Of a stretch of 64,000 nt of DNA, positions 42,185 to 51,534 are shown piece after piece. Numbering within the stretch: the stretch's first letter is position 1; each line of letters begins with the position of its first letter. The notes beneath the pieces were generated by a model. It had not been told where the DNA came from. It made no database searches and saw only the letters and a program-made list of their open reading frames with translations. Source of the DNA: Erythrobacter sp. SG61-1L (lineage in GTDB: Bacteria > Pseudomonadota > Alphaproteobacteria > Sphingomonadales > Sphingomonadaceae); the NCBI RefSeq assembly GCF_001305965.1, contig NZ_JXQC01000003.1, forward strand, positions 2,256,861 through 2,320,860, written 5' to 3'. Position numbers and translations under genes: made by a program.

Positions 42185-44305
42185 TCACCGTGCCGAGCGC
42201 GCAAGGCGCAGCGAATTGGCGACCACCACCAGCGAACTGGTAGACATGGCCAAGGCCGCGATCATCGGCGTGACGAAGCCAGCAATCGCCAGCGGTACGG
42301 CCAGCATATTGTAGCCGACGGCCAGCGCGAAATTCTGCTTCACCACCCGCATGGTGGAACGCGCCACCTTTACCGAGCGCGGCAGGGCCATCAGCGAATC
42401 CTGCACGAAGACGAGGTCCGATGCCTGCAGCCCCACATCGCTGGCCGAGCCAGGGGCAATGGAACTGTCCGCCTTGGCCAGAGCCGGGCCATCGTTCAGC
42501 CCGTCGCCCACCATCAGCACGTTGCGGCCGGCGCCCTGCAGGCGGCGGATGAGATCCTGCTTGTCCTGCGGCGAAGCCTCTGCCTGAGCGAACAGGCCGG
42601 TCTCGCGCGCGACCTGGGCGACCGATTCCGTGTGATCGCCGGAGATGATCGAGGCTTCCACCCCCATCTTCGCCAGCCGGGTCAGCGCCTCGTTGGTTTC
42701 GGGGCGAAGACGGTCGGCAAAGGGGATGAGCCATGTCGGGCGGCCCGCAATCTCCAGCGTCACGGCAATGCCGCTGGCGCCTTCGGGGCGGCGCAGGGCA
42801 ACCTTGCTGCCCTGATAGGTGGCGAACACGCCTTCACCGGGGCGTTCCTCAACGCCGTCCAGTTCCACGGCGCGAATGCCGCGGGCGGTCAGCGCGCCGG
42901 CCAGCGCTTTGGAAATCGGATGGCGGCTATGCGAGGCAAGCGACAGGGCAACAGCCGCCGCATCGGCGGGCAGATTGGCCAGCACTGCCGGATCGGGCAC
43001 CGGGCGGCCGAGCGTGAGCGTGCCGGTCTTGTCCAGCAGGGCGCGGTCAGCCTTTGCCAGGCGTTCGAGCGCGGAACCGTCCTTCACCATGATCCCGGCC
43101 CGCATCAGCGCGCCGCTGGCCACTACCTGCGCTACAGGCACGGCAAGGCCCAGCGCGCAAGGGCAGGTGATAATCAGCACGGAAATGGCAATGACGAGCG
43201 ATTGATACCAGCCCGCCCCGGCAATCATCCAGCCGATGAAAGTCAGCGCCGCTAGCGTGTGGACCGCAGGGGCATAAAGCCGCGCCGCACGGTCCGCGAT
43301 GCGGACATATTTGGAACGGTCCTGTGCGGCGGCTTCCATCAGCCGGGCGATTTCCGCCAGCGTGGTGTCTTGCCCGATGGCCAGCACGCGCACGTCCACT
43401 GGCGCATCGAGATTGAGCGTACCCGCCAGCACGCGATCCCCGGCCGCGCCGGGCACGGGCGCGCTTTCGCCCGTAAGCAGCGACTGGTCGAACCGGCTGC
43501 CGCCCGAGACGATCTCCCCATCGGCGGCCAGCCTTTCGCCCGCCGCCACGCGCATCACCATACCGGCGGCCAGATCATCGGCCTTCCGCCATTCGACAGT
43601 GCCGTCTGCCGCCACGACCATGGCGCCCTGCGCCGCATGGCTGAGCAGCGCATCCACGCCGGTGCGCGCGCGGTCGCGCATCATCGCATCCAGCACGCGG
43701 CCCGCCAGCAGGAAGGCCAGCAGCATCAGCGCGCCGTCGAACCAGGCATCGTGCCCGCCGGTTACGGTCTCGTAGAAGCTCAGCGCGGTGGCCAGGATCA
43801 CGCCGATGGAAATCGGCACGTCCATGTTCGTCCGCCCGCGCCGCAGCACGCCCCAGGCCGATTTGAAGAAGGGCATGCCGCCATAGAGGATCGCCGGAAT
43901 GGCGATGGCAGCCGAAATCCAGTGGAACATAGTGCGGGTGGGGCCATCGGCCCCCGACCAGACGCTGACCGAAAGCAGCATCACATTCATGCAGGCAAAG
44001 GCCGAAACCGCCAGCGGCGCCAACAGCGGCTTCACGGCCGATTGCGTGCGGGCCAGTGCGCCCTTGCGCGGTTCCGCCTCAAACCCGATGCGGTCCAGTT
44101 CCTCCACCAGATCGCGTGGGCGCACTGATGCATCATGCGCGATGGTGACCTGCCGGGCGGAGAGGTTCACGCGCGCCGAAACGATGCCGGGGCGCCCTTC
44201 CAGCCCGCGCTCGATCTTGGACATGCAGCCCGCGCAATGCATGCCGGGAACGGCAAGCACTGTCTGGACCGCATCGTCCCGATCATGGCGGGCCAGAGCC
44301 GTCAC
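42185..44305 (-). CDS. ccoI: CcoI/FixI copper-transporting P-type ATPase
   Basis: 706 residues. N-terminal metal domain GMHCAGC (21-27), membrane CPC motif (ITCPCALG), phosphorylation site DKTGTLT, HP locus SRHPIS and GDGLNDGPAL. This is the CopA2/FixI type that delivers copper to the periplasm for cbb3 assembly. ATGA overlap with ccoH. Confidence 0.93.
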   Translation of the reverse strand: MTALARHDRDDAVQTVLAVPGMHCAGCMSKIERGLEGRPGIVSARVNLSARQVTIAHDASVRPRDLVEELDRIGFEAEPRKGALARTQSAVKPLLAPLAVSAFACMNVMLLSVSVWSGADGPTRTMFHWISAAIAIPAILYGGMPFFKSAWGVLRRGRTNMDVPISIGVILATALSFYETVTGGHDAWFDGALMLLAFLLAGRVLDAMMRDRARTGVDALLSHAAQGAMVVAADGTVEWRKADDLAAGMVMRVAAGERLAADGEIVSGGSRFDQSLLTGESAPVPGAAGDRVLAGTLNLDAPVDVRVLAIGQDTTLAEIARLMEAAAQDRSKYVRIADRAARLYAPAVHTLAALTFIGWMIAGAGWYQSLVIAISVLIITCPCALGLAVPVAQVVASGALMRAGIMVKDGSALERLAKADRALLDKTGTLTLGRPVPDPAVLANLPADAAAVALSLASHSRHPISKALAGALTARGIRAVELDGVEERPGEGVFATYQGSKVALRRPEGASGIAVTLEIAGRPTWLIPFADRLRPETNEALTRLAKMGVEASIISGDHTESVAQVARETGLFAQAEASPQDKQDLIRRLQGAGRNVLMVGDGLNDGPALAKADSSIAPGSASDVGLQASDLVFVQDSLMALPRSVKVARSTMRVVKQNFALAVGYNMLAVPLAIAGFVTPMIAALAMSTSSLVVVANSLRLARSAR

Positions 44306-44784
44306 CGCAGTTCTTCTTCCGCGCGCCAGCTGGCACTGCCGGAATGGGCCGCCAGCCGCAGGGTCCAGCGCCCGGCAGGCAGGGGCTGGGCCGAGACGAA
44401 GGTGCCGTCCGCCTGACGGGCGAAGCTCATCTGCACATCGTCCAGCCTGCCCAACGGATGGCGGGCTTCGGCTTCAAGCACGGCATCCTGCGGTGCCCCC
44501 TGTAGCGCAATCGCTACGCGCCCGTCAGCCAGGCGGCTGGCCTCGGCCTTCCAGCCGAGTTCCTTCGACTGTTCGGCCTGATCCAGCCAGCCGTTGAATT
44601 CCTGACTGGCGACATAGGAGTTTTCGACCACCACCCCGCCGAATGTGGAAGTGGCGAACCGCGCCATCACCACATTGACGGTGCCGACCGTGCCGAAGAA
44701 GGCCACCAGGATCGCCGCGGCGTGCCAGCCGGTGAAGCGGGCGACCTTGCGGGTTTCAGCCTGCTGGGAAGAAGTTCCGTTCAT
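44302..44784 (-). CDS. ccoH: CcoH/FixH family protein
   Basis: 160 residues with one N-terminal membrane helix (GWHAAAILVAFFGTVGTVNVVMA) and the FixH signature FGGVVVENSYVASQEFN. The periplasmic beta-domain ends with a Trp-rich strand. Cbb3 assembly factor. Overlaps ccoG and ccoI by 4 bp each. Confidence 0.9.
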   Translation of the reverse strand: MNGTSSQQAETRKVARFTGWHAAAILVAFFGTVGTVNVVMARFATSTFGGVVVENSYVASQEFNGWLDQAEQSKELGWKAEASRLADGRVAIALQGAPQDAVLEAEARHPLGRLDDVQMSFARQADGTFVSAQPLPAGRWTLRLAAHSGSASWRAEEELR

Positions 44785-46253
44785 TCCTCTGCTCCCGGTG
44801 CTTCGAAGTTCGTAACGCCGCTGTCGCTTTCGCCCGCTTCGTCAAGCGAGCGCAGGGTGAAGGTGAACTTCTGGCTCCTCGCGCCATCCGGCATGACGAC
44901 ATAGGCACGCATCGTGTCGATCTCGTCGGCGGGAACCTCGCGCACGATCTTGCGGGCGGCTGCTTCGCGCGGCATGTCCTCGCTCCACATCACCGCGCCG
45001 GGCAAGCCCTCGATCGCCACTTCCATCTTGCGCGGACGGCTTTCCATATTGCGCAGCTTCAGGGTGTAGGCATTGCGGACCGAACCGTCGCTCATCAGCA
45101 TGAAGGGCGGGTTGCGATCCTGCGCGATGGTGATGTCGGTATGGTTGCGGGTGCCGAGCGCGAACAGCAGGCCAAGGCCGAGCATGCCCCAAACACCCAG
45201 ATAGATCAGCGTGCGCAAATGCAGGATCGTCTTCCACACGGGGCGCGGCGTCTCGCCGGCGGCCTCGCGCGTATTATCCTCCAGCGTGGCATAGTCGATC
45301 AGCCCGCGCGGGCGGCCCACTTCGCGCATCACGCGGTCGCAGGCGTCGATGCAAAGCCCGCAGGTAATGCAGGCGATGTCCGGCCCGTTGCGGATGTCAT
45401 AGCCCGTGGGGCAGACGGCCACGCACTGGTTACAGTCAATGCAGTCGCCGAATTCGCCGGGGTTCTTTTCCGCCTTCTTCAGGCTGCCGCGTTTTTCACC
45501 GCGCCAGTCCTTGTAAGTGACGATCAGCGATTTCTCGTCCAGCATCGCGGTCTGGATGCGGGGCCAGGGGCACATATAGATGCACACCTGTTCGCGCGCG
45601 AAACCGCCCAGCAGGAAAGTGGTGGCCGTCAGCACCGCCACGGTCGCATAGGCGATGGGCGCGGCCTGCCCGGTCCAGAAATCGTGGGTCAGCGTGGGCG
45701 CATCCGCGAAATACATGATCCACGCGCCGCCGGTCCAGAAACTGATGGCGAGGTAGATCGAATATTTCAGCGTGCGCTTGAAGATCTTGGCCGGCCCCCA
45801 GGGCGCCTTGGCCAGCCGCGCCTGTGCGTTGCGGTCCCCGTCGATGAAGCGGTCGACATGCTGGAACACGTCGGTCCACACGGTCTGCGGGCAGCTATAG
45901 CCGCACCATGCGCGGCCCACGGCACTGGTCACCAGGAACAGGCCGATACCCGCCATGATGAGCAGGCCCGCCACGAAATAGAATTCATGCGGCCAGATCT
46001 CGATGCCGAACATGTAGAAACGGCGATGGGCGAGATCGACCAGCACTGCCTGATCCGGGGCATAAGGCCCGCGATCCCAGCGCAGCCAGGGGGTTCCGTA
46101 ATAGATCGTCAGAGTGACGAACATCACGAACCATTTGAAGCGGCGGAAGGGGCCGTCGATCTTTTGCGGATAGACGGCCTTCCGCTTTTCGTAGAGCTTC
46201 TCCGGCCCCGGGACGTGCGATCCCGGGACCGTTATTCTGTCAGGGTTGTTCAT
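44781..46253 (-). CDS. ccoG: CcoG/RdxA/FixG cupric reductase-type ferredoxin
   Basis: 490 residues from ATG 46253, which lies 14 bp inside ccoP. Five to six membrane helices, two 4Fe-4S clusters (CIDCNQCVAVC and CITCGLCIDAC), conserved CGYSCPQTVWTD and MCPWPRIQ segments, and a C-terminal Ig-like domain. Reduces Cu(II) to Cu(I) in the cbb3 copper route. Confidence 0.92.
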   Translation of the reverse strand: MNNPDRITVPGSHVPGPEKLYEKRKAVYPQKIDGPFRRFKWFVMFVTLTIYYGTPWLRWDRGPYAPDQAVLVDLAHRRFYMFGIEIWPHEFYFVAGLLIMAGIGLFLVTSAVGRAWCGYSCPQTVWTDVFQHVDRFIDGDRNAQARLAKAPWGPAKIFKRTLKYSIYLAISFWTGGAWIMYFADAPTLTHDFWTGQAAPIAYATVAVLTATTFLLGGFAREQVCIYMCPWPRIQTAMLDEKSLIVTYKDWRGEKRGSLKKAEKNPGEFGDCIDCNQCVAVCPTGYDIRNGPDIACITCGLCIDACDRVMREVGRPRGLIDYATLEDNTREAAGETPRPVWKTILHLRTLIYLGVWGMLGLGLLFALGTRNHTDITIAQDRNPPFMLMSDGSVRNAYTLKLRNMESRPRKMEVAIEGLPGAVMWSEDMPREAAARKIVREVPADEIDTMRAYVVMPDGARSQKFTFTLRSLDEAGESDSGVTNFEAPGAEE

Positions 46254-47169
46254 TGGTCTGTTCCGCCGGGGTTGCGGGGGCAGCAGGCGCAGCCGCCTGC
46301 TCGGTGAAATCTTCGCCCCCTCCCAGCGAATGTACATATGCCGCCAGCATCTTGATCGTCACGGGGTCCAGTCGGGTTCCCCATGCCGGCATGACGCCTG
46401 CGTGTGCGTTCGTGACGCTGGCGATCACGTCCTTGCGGGCGCCGCCATACAGCCAGATCGCGTCGGTCAGGTTCGGCGCGCCAAATTCGCGCATCCCCTT
46501 GCCGTCAGGCCCATGGCAGACGGCACAGTTTTCCTGGAACAGCTGCGCCCCCGCCGCACTGTCCTTGCCCTTGCCCGAAAGCGCGAGCACATGGCTGGCC
46601 ACGGCGCTGATCTGGCCGCCGGTCAGGATGCCGTCACGGCCGAAGCTGGGCATCTGGCTGAAGCGGGTCTGATCGTCGCCCGGCTGACGGATGCCGTGGA
46701 TCAGCGTGGTCTCAATCGCCTTCAGGTCGCCGCCCCACAGCCAGTCATCGTCATTGAGGTTGGGATAGCCCTTCCCCCCTGCCGCGCCCGAACCGTGGCA
46801 CTGGACGCAATTGACCTTGAAGGCCGCGCGCCCGCCGGCAACGGCGGCACGCATCAGCTCGGGATTGCCGGGCAATTGCTCGATCGGCATGTTGGCCAGT
46901 GCAGCCACGCTGGCAGCGCGTTCTTTCTCCTGCGCTTCCATTTCCGCGGCGAGCTGGCCGCGGCTGGTCCAGCCGAGCATCCCCTGCGTGGCGCTGGAGA
47001 TCATCGGCCAGGCCGGATAGGCCACGCTGTAGACAAGCGCCCAGAAGATGCAGACGTAGAAGGTCAGCACCCACCAGCGCGGCAGCGGGTTGTTGAGCTC
47101 TTCGATGCCGTCCCATTCGTGCCCGACGGTTTCGACGCCGGTTGCCTCGTCGATTCTCTTGTCAGTCAT
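46240..47169 (-). CDS. ccoP: Cytochrome-c oxidase cbb3-type subunit III
   Basis: 309 residues from ATG 47169. An N-terminal helix (WWVLTFYVCIFWALVYSVAYPAW) is followed by two c-type haem sites, CVQCH and CAVCH, each with a later axial Met (FSQMPSF, VMPAWG). Delivers electrons to CcoO/CcoN. The tail is Pro/Ala-rich. Overlaps ccoQ by 8 bp. Confidence 0.94.
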   Translation of the reverse strand: MTDKRIDEATGVETVGHEWDGIEELNNPLPRWWVLTFYVCIFWALVYSVAYPAWPMISSATQGMLGWTSRGQLAAEMEAQEKERAASVAALANMPIEQLPGNPELMRAAVAGGRAAFKVNCVQCHGSGAAGGKGYPNLNDDDWLWGGDLKAIETTLIHGIRQPGDDQTRFSQMPSFGRDGILTGGQISAVASHVLALSGKGKDSAAGAQLFQENCAVCHGPDGKGMREFGAPNLTDAIWLYGGARKDVIASVTNAHAGVMPAWGTRLDPVTIKMLAAYVHSLGGGEDFTEQAAAPAAPATPAEQTNEQP

Positions 47170-47332
47170 CGCTATCGTCCTTGAAGATCGCTTCGGCGGC
47201 TTCCTGATTTTGGCCCCTCGAGCCAGGCCGGAACGGCCACAGGCACAGCCCAACGAACACCACCATCATCGCCATCAGGCCCCAGCTGTCGGCGATGTGG
47301 CGGAGGTTGTCGTAGATCGAATGGCCGCTCAT
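47162..47332 (-). CDS. ccoQ: CcoQ small subunit of cbb3 oxidase
   Basis: 56 residues: [18 protein letters not shown], one membrane helix ([16 protein letters not shown]), then a charged tail [16 protein letters not shown] ending DDSDD. ATGA overlap with the ccoO stop and 8-bp overlap with ccoP. Position and layout match CcoQ, which stabilises the complex. Confidence 0.9.
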   Translation of the reverse strand: MSGHSIYDNLRHIADSWGLMAMMVVFVGLCLWPFRPGSRGQNQEAAEAIFKDDSDD

Positions 47333-48078
47333 CGGCCCTTCTCCTTGGCCAGGTCTTCCTGTGCGGCCGCGCTGTTCACGTCCACCAAGGTACCGAGCAT
47401 CTGGAGATAGGCGACCAGCGCATCCATTTCGGTCAGCCGCTGCGGATTGCCGTCATAATCGCGGATCTGCGCCTTGGGATAGCGCGTGGCGAGATCGCCG
47501 GCATCGGCATCGGGATTGGCCTGGGCCAGCAGATCGGCCTTGGCGCGTTCAATGTCGGCCTTGGTATAAGGCACGCCGACATCCTTGAGCGCGACAAGCC
47601 GCGCCGCCGGATCGCCGATCTCGAGATCGCGATCCGCCAGGAACGAATAGGGCGGCATCACGCTTTCGGGAACCACTGCGCGCGGATCCTTCAGGTGCTG
47701 CACGTGCCATTCGTCCGAATAGCGGCCGCCCACGCGGGCCAGATCCGGCCCGGTGCGCTTGGAGCCCCACTGGAACGGGTGATCGTACATGCTTTCCGCG
47801 GCGAGGCTGTAATGGCCGTAGCGTTCGACCTCGTCACGGAAGGGGCGGATCATCTGGCTGTGGCAGACATAGCAGCCTTCGCGCACATAGATGTCGCGCC
47901 CCGCCTGTTCGAGCGGCGTGTAGGGACGCATCCCCTTCACCTTCTCGATCGTGTTGTCGATCCAGAACAGCGGAGCGATTTCCACGATGCCGCCAATGAT
48001 CACCGCGACGAAGGCGAACACGCCCAGCAGGGTGACGTTGCGTTCCAGCTTCTTGTGATGCTGAGTCAGGCTTACCAT
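47329..48078 (-). CDS. ccoO: Cytochrome-c oxidase cbb3-type subunit II
   Basis: 249 residues from ATG 48078. An N-terminal anchor helix ([20 protein letters not shown]) precedes one haem c site CYVCH and the typical [28 protein letters not shown] supplies the axial Met. Lies 13 bp after ccoN. Confidence 0.95.
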   Translation of the reverse strand: MVSLTQHHKKLERNVTLLGVFAFVAVIIGGIVEIAPLFWIDNTIEKVKGMRPYTPLEQAGRDIYVREGCYVCHSQMIRPFRDEVERYGHYSLAAESMYDHPFQWGSKRTGPDLARVGGRYSDEWHVQHLKDPRAVVPESVMPPYSFLADRDLEIGDPAARLVALKDVGVPYTKADIERAKADLLAQANPDADAGDLATRYPKAQIRDYDGNPQRLTEMDALVAYLQMLGTLVDVNSAAAQEDLAKEKGR

Positions 48079-48091
48079 TGCTTTTCCCTCC

Positions 48092-49744
48092 TCACTCGGC
48101 CGGAACAGGGGCCGCCGGACGGTCGGCCTCTTCATTGTATGCAGCGGTGCTCATCGGAGCTTCCTGACGCTGATGCCCCAGGATGGTGCGCCACACATTG
48201 ATCACCAGCAAAACGGCACCGCTGAGATAGAGCAGACCACCGAAGGCACGGGCCAGATAATCCCAGTGAAGGGCGGCAACCGTATCGGCGAAGCTGTTCA
48301 CCAGATAACCGTCGGCACCGTATTCACGCCACATCAGGCCCTGGGTGACACCGGCCACCCACATGCTGGCGGCGTAGAACACGATCCCCAGCGTCGCGAG
48401 CCAGAAGTGCCAGTTGACCATGCGGATCGAATAGAGCCGTTCACGTTTCCACAGGCGCGGGACCAGGAAGTAGATCGCCGCGAAGGTGATCATCCCGTTC
48501 CAGCCCAGCGCACCCGAGTGCACGTGGCCGATGGTCCAGTCCGTATAGTGGCTGAGCGAGTTCACGCTCTTGATCGACATCATCGGGCCTTCGAAAGTGC
48601 TCATGCCGTAGAAGGCCAGGCTGAGCACGAACATGCGCATGATCGGATCGGTGCGGACCTTGTCCCATGCGCCATTCAGCGTCATCAGACCGTTGATCAT
48701 GCCGCCCCAGCTGGGCATCCACAGCATGATCGAGAAGACCATGCCCAGCGTCTGCGCCCAGTCGGGCAGCGCCGTATAGTGCAGGTGGTGCGGACCGGCC
48801 CAGATGTAGAGGAAGATCAGCGCCCAGAAGTGGATGATCGACAGGCGATAGCTGTAGATCGGGCGTTCGGCCTGCTTGGGCACGAAGTAGTACATCATGG
48901 CCAGGAAGCCGGCGGTCAGGAAGAAGCCCACCGCATTGTGGCCATACCACCACTGCACCAGCGCGCCCTGCACCCCGCCGAAGAACGGATAGCTCTTCGA
49001 ACCGAGGAAGCTGACTGGGATGTCCACATTGTTGACCAGGTGGAGCATCGCGACAGTGATGATGAAGCTGAGGTAGAACCAGTTGGCCACATAGATATGC
49101 GGCTCTTTACGCTTCAGGATCGTGCCGACGAAGACGATGAGATAGGCCACCCACACGATGGTGAGCCACCAGTCCACGTACCATTCCGGCTCGGCATATT
49201 CCTTCGACTGGGTGATGCCCATCAGATAGCCGGTCGCGGCCAGAACGATGAACAGCTGATAGCCCCAGAAGACAAAGCGGGCGAGGCCGGGAAAGGCCAG
49301 GCGCGCGCGGCAGGTGCGCTGCACGACATAGAAGCTCGTGGCGATCAGCGCATTGCCGCCGAAGGCAAAGATCACGGCGGAGGTGTGAAGCGGACGCAGG
49401 CGCCCGAAATTAAGGAACGGCTCCAGATTAAGGAGCGGATAGGCCAGCTGCAGGGCAATGAACAACCCTGCCGTAAAACCTGCCATCCCCCAGAACACCG
49501 TCGCGATCACGCCCCAGCGAATGGGATCGTCATCGTAACGCGATTCGTCGGGTGTCCTGAGAATCCCCTTGGCGATCGCGGCGTAGTCCGCCTTGTTCAC
49601 GCTCACCACCAGCCCGATCAGGGCGGCAATGGCGACGATCGTCATGTGGACGGCGAAGCCGCTGTCCTGAGCGCCGGCTACGGCGATCACGGCCAGCAAG
49701 AGGATCGCGAGCCAGATGCCCGCGCCTGATACCACCTTTACCAT
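48092..49744 (-). CDS. ccoN: Cytochrome-c oxidase cbb3-type subunit I
   Basis: 550 residues, 12 or more membrane helices. Haem and CuB ligands are visible in [44 protein letters not shown] and [14 protein letters not shown]. Catalytic subunit reducing oxygen at very low concentrations. SD GGAGGT is 8 bases before ATG 49744 and a perfect FNR box is centred 61 bp upstream. First gene of the operon. Confidence 0.96.
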   Translation of the reverse strand: MVKVVSGAGIWLAILLLAVIAVAGAQDSGFAVHMTIVAIAALIGLVVSVNKADYAAIAKGILRTPDESRYDDDPIRWGVIATVFWGMAGFTAGLFIALQLAYPLLNLEPFLNFGRLRPLHTSAVIFAFGGNALIATSFYVVQRTCRARLAFPGLARFVFWGYQLFIVLAATGYLMGITQSKEYAEPEWYVDWWLTIVWVAYLIVFVGTILKRKEPHIYVANWFYLSFIITVAMLHLVNNVDIPVSFLGSKSYPFFGGVQGALVQWWYGHNAVGFFLTAGFLAMMYYFVPKQAERPIYSYRLSIIHFWALIFLYIWAGPHHLHYTALPDWAQTLGMVFSIMLWMPSWGGMINGLMTLNGAWDKVRTDPIMRMFVLSLAFYGMSTFEGPMMSIKSVNSLSHYTDWTIGHVHSGALGWNGMITFAAIYFLVPRLWKRERLYSIRMVNWHFWLATLGIVFYAASMWVAGVTQGLMWREYGADGYLVNSFADTVAALHWDYLARAFGGLLYLSGAVLLVINVWRTILGHQRQEAPMSTAAYNEEADRPAAPVPAE

Positions 49745-49798
49745 GAGACGTTACCTCCAGTCCGGAGCGGCCTTTGCCCCTCGCGCGTCTGCGCCACA

Positions 49799-49812
49799 TT
49801 GATCGCCGTCAA
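49799..49812. promoter_or_regulatory. Perfect FNR/FixK box between ccoN and ompW
   Basis: TTGATCGCCGTCAA, symmetric half-sites TTGAT/GTCAA around four bases. A class II position (-41.5) would place the ccoN transcript start about 20 bases before its ATG. The divergent ompW gene starts about 150 bp away. Confidence 0.82.
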
Positions 49813-49959
49813 ATCACCATGCCTCAAGGGCCAATTGGCGTTTTTGCCCATTTTGCGCCGGATCAATGTTTTGCCGGCGGCACGGTGGGAAGGGAGCATC
49901 GCGCTGCAAAAATCCTTGGCCGCACAGGGTGGCCGCTGCGGCGCGAGGGAAATGACACG

Positions 49960-50643
49960 ATGCGTATGATGACCGCCGCCGTGGCCCTGGCAACGGCATT
50001 CGCCCTGTCGGTTCCGGCTCACGCCGAAGACGGCGCCAGCGGCGACAAGGGCAAGTGGCAGTTCAAGCTGCTTGGCACTGCCGTGCTCGCCGATGGCAAG
50101 CTGACCGAAGTGAACAACGACCTTGTCGGCCTTCCCGGTACGCTCGAAACCAAAGCCAACGACAATTACGTGCCCACCGTGGCGATCGAATATTTCTTCA
50201 CCGACAATATCTCGGTGGAAACGATCTGCTGCGTCACTCAGCACGATGTCGATGCCACCGCCGGCCTTCCGGGCGCAGAACTGGTCAGCGATGCCAAGAT
50301 CATTCCCGCCACCTTCACCCTGAAGTACCATCTCGATGCCGGCCCGATTAAGCCCTATATCGGCGCGGGTCCGACCTACTTCATCTTCATCGACGAAAAG
50401 CCTGGCGCCGACGCAGTCACTCTTGGCGCCAACGGGTTTAAGCTGAATGACAAGTTCGGCGTTGCCCTGCAGGCCGGTGTGGATATTCCGCTGGGCGATG
50501 GCGGCATGTCGCTCGCCCTCGATGCCAAGAAGTATTTCCTCAACACTTCGGCCCACTGGTATGTCGACGGCACTGAAGTGATCGCGACCCGCCATGCGCT
50601 CGACCCTTGGGTGCTGAGCGCGGGCATGGGCTTCCGCTTCTAG
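49960..50643 (+). CDS. ompW: OmpW-family outer-membrane protein
   Basis: 227 residues from ATG 49960. Signal peptide to VPAHAED, then an eight-stranded barrel with OmpW signatures: KLTEVNNDLVG, VPTVAIEYFFTDNISVE, FTLKYHL, IKPYIGAGPTYF, ALQAGVDIPL and a terminal GMGFRF ending in Phe. Small hydrophobic compounds are thought to pass through OmpW barrels. In enterobacteria ompW responds to FNR, and here an FNR box lies in the shared intergenic region. Confidence 0.9.
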   Translation: MRMMTAAVALATAFALSVPAHAEDGASGDKGKWQFKLLGTAVLADGKLTEVNNDLVGLPGTLETKANDNYVPTVAIEYFFTDNISVETICCVTQHDVDATAGLPGAELVSDAKIIPATFTLKYHLDAGPIKPYIGAGPTYFIFIDEKPGADAVTLGANGFKLNDKFGVALQAGVDIPLGDGGMSLALDAKKYFLNTSAHWYVDGTEVIATRHALDPWVLSAGMGFRF

Positions 50644-50657
50644 GCAGGTCCACACCA

Positions 50658-50686
50658 CCCTTCCTCTCCGAAAGGAAGAGGAAGGG
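50658..50686. terminator. Hairpin between convergent ompW and fnr
   Basis: CCCTTCCTCT and AGAGGAAGGG form a 10-bp perfect stem with inner CC/GG pairing around GAAA. There is no T-run on either side, so bidirectional termination is only likely. Confidence 0.5.
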
Positions 50687-50700
50687 CCGGGCATCGGGGG

Positions 50701-51396
50701 TCAGCCCGCCCTTGCCTCTAGCGCCGCGCGGTCAAGGATCGTAACCGCGCGGCGCGACGGCAGATCGACGATCCCATCCTTCTTGAGACGCGTGAACTGG
50801 CGGCTGACGGTTTCGATCGTCAGGCCCAGAAGATCCGCGACCTGCTGGCGCGAGAAGGGCAGTTCGAATTCGTTCAGCATTTCGTCCGGATCTTCGCAGC
50901 CCGGTTCGGAAAGGCGTTCCGACATGTCGAGCAGGAAGGTCGCCAGCTTTTCTTCCGCATTCTTGCGGCCCAGCAGCAGCATCCAGCGCCGCGTGCGGTC
51001 CAGCTCCGAAAGGGTGCGCTTCAGCAGCTTGTGTTCCAGCGCCGGATGGTCATGCGCGAAGCTGTCAAAATCGGCGCGCGAGAACACGCAGACATTGGCT
51101 TCCGTCAGCGCGGTGACTGAATGGCGGGTAGTGGTGCCGAAGGGGCGGCCGATGAAATCCGAGGGATAGACCACGCCAACGATCTGTTCGCGCCCGTCTT
51201 CCGTGCCGGTGGAAAGCTTCAGCACGCCTTCGATCACATTGGCGACCAGCAGCGAATCGTCACCTTCCCAGATCAGCGATTCCCCGGCTTCCAGCTTGCG
51301 GCGGCGGCCGATCGAATTGAGCGCGGAAACCTCATTCGCGTCAAGCGCGGCGCAAATTGCCCGGTTGCGCACCACACATGTATCGCAAAAGCCCAT
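50701..51396 (-). CDS. fnrL: FNR/FnrL-type oxygen-sensing transcription factor
   Basis: 231 residues from ATG 51396; a TTG at 51444 in the same frame would add 16 residues. N-terminal Cys triad CDTC-x7-C (spacing of alphaproteobacterial FnrN/FnrL) plus a fourth Cys in EANVCVF form a 4Fe-4S cluster site. Cyclic-nucleotide-like domain, dimer helix, then HTH (FSRQQVADLLGLTIETVSRQF) with the E-x2-S-R residues that read TTGAT half-sites. It most likely controls the adjacent cco operon, hemN and perhaps ompW through the sites noted. Confidence 0.92.
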   Translation of the reverse strand: MGFCDTCVVRNRAICAALDANEVSALNSIGRRRKLEAGESLIWEGDDSLLVANVIEGVLKLSTGTEDGREQIVGVVYPSDFIGRPFGTTTRHSVTALTEANVCVFSRADFDSFAHDHPALEHKLLKRTLSELDRTRRWMLLLGRKNAEEKLATFLLDMSERLSEPGCEDPDEMLNEFELPFSRQQVADLLGLTIETVSRQFTRLKKDGIVDLPSRRAVTILDRAALEARAG

Positions 51397-51534
51397 AGGG
51401 CCGCTTACCAATGGCTGCGCCCCACGACAACAATTCAATGCCAAACCGCTGATCCGGAACGGGAAACAGGATCAATTTCATCATAGCTGGCCATGGCGGG
51501 CGGCCATCTGCCCGAGTCTGGCGCCGCCGCGCCG

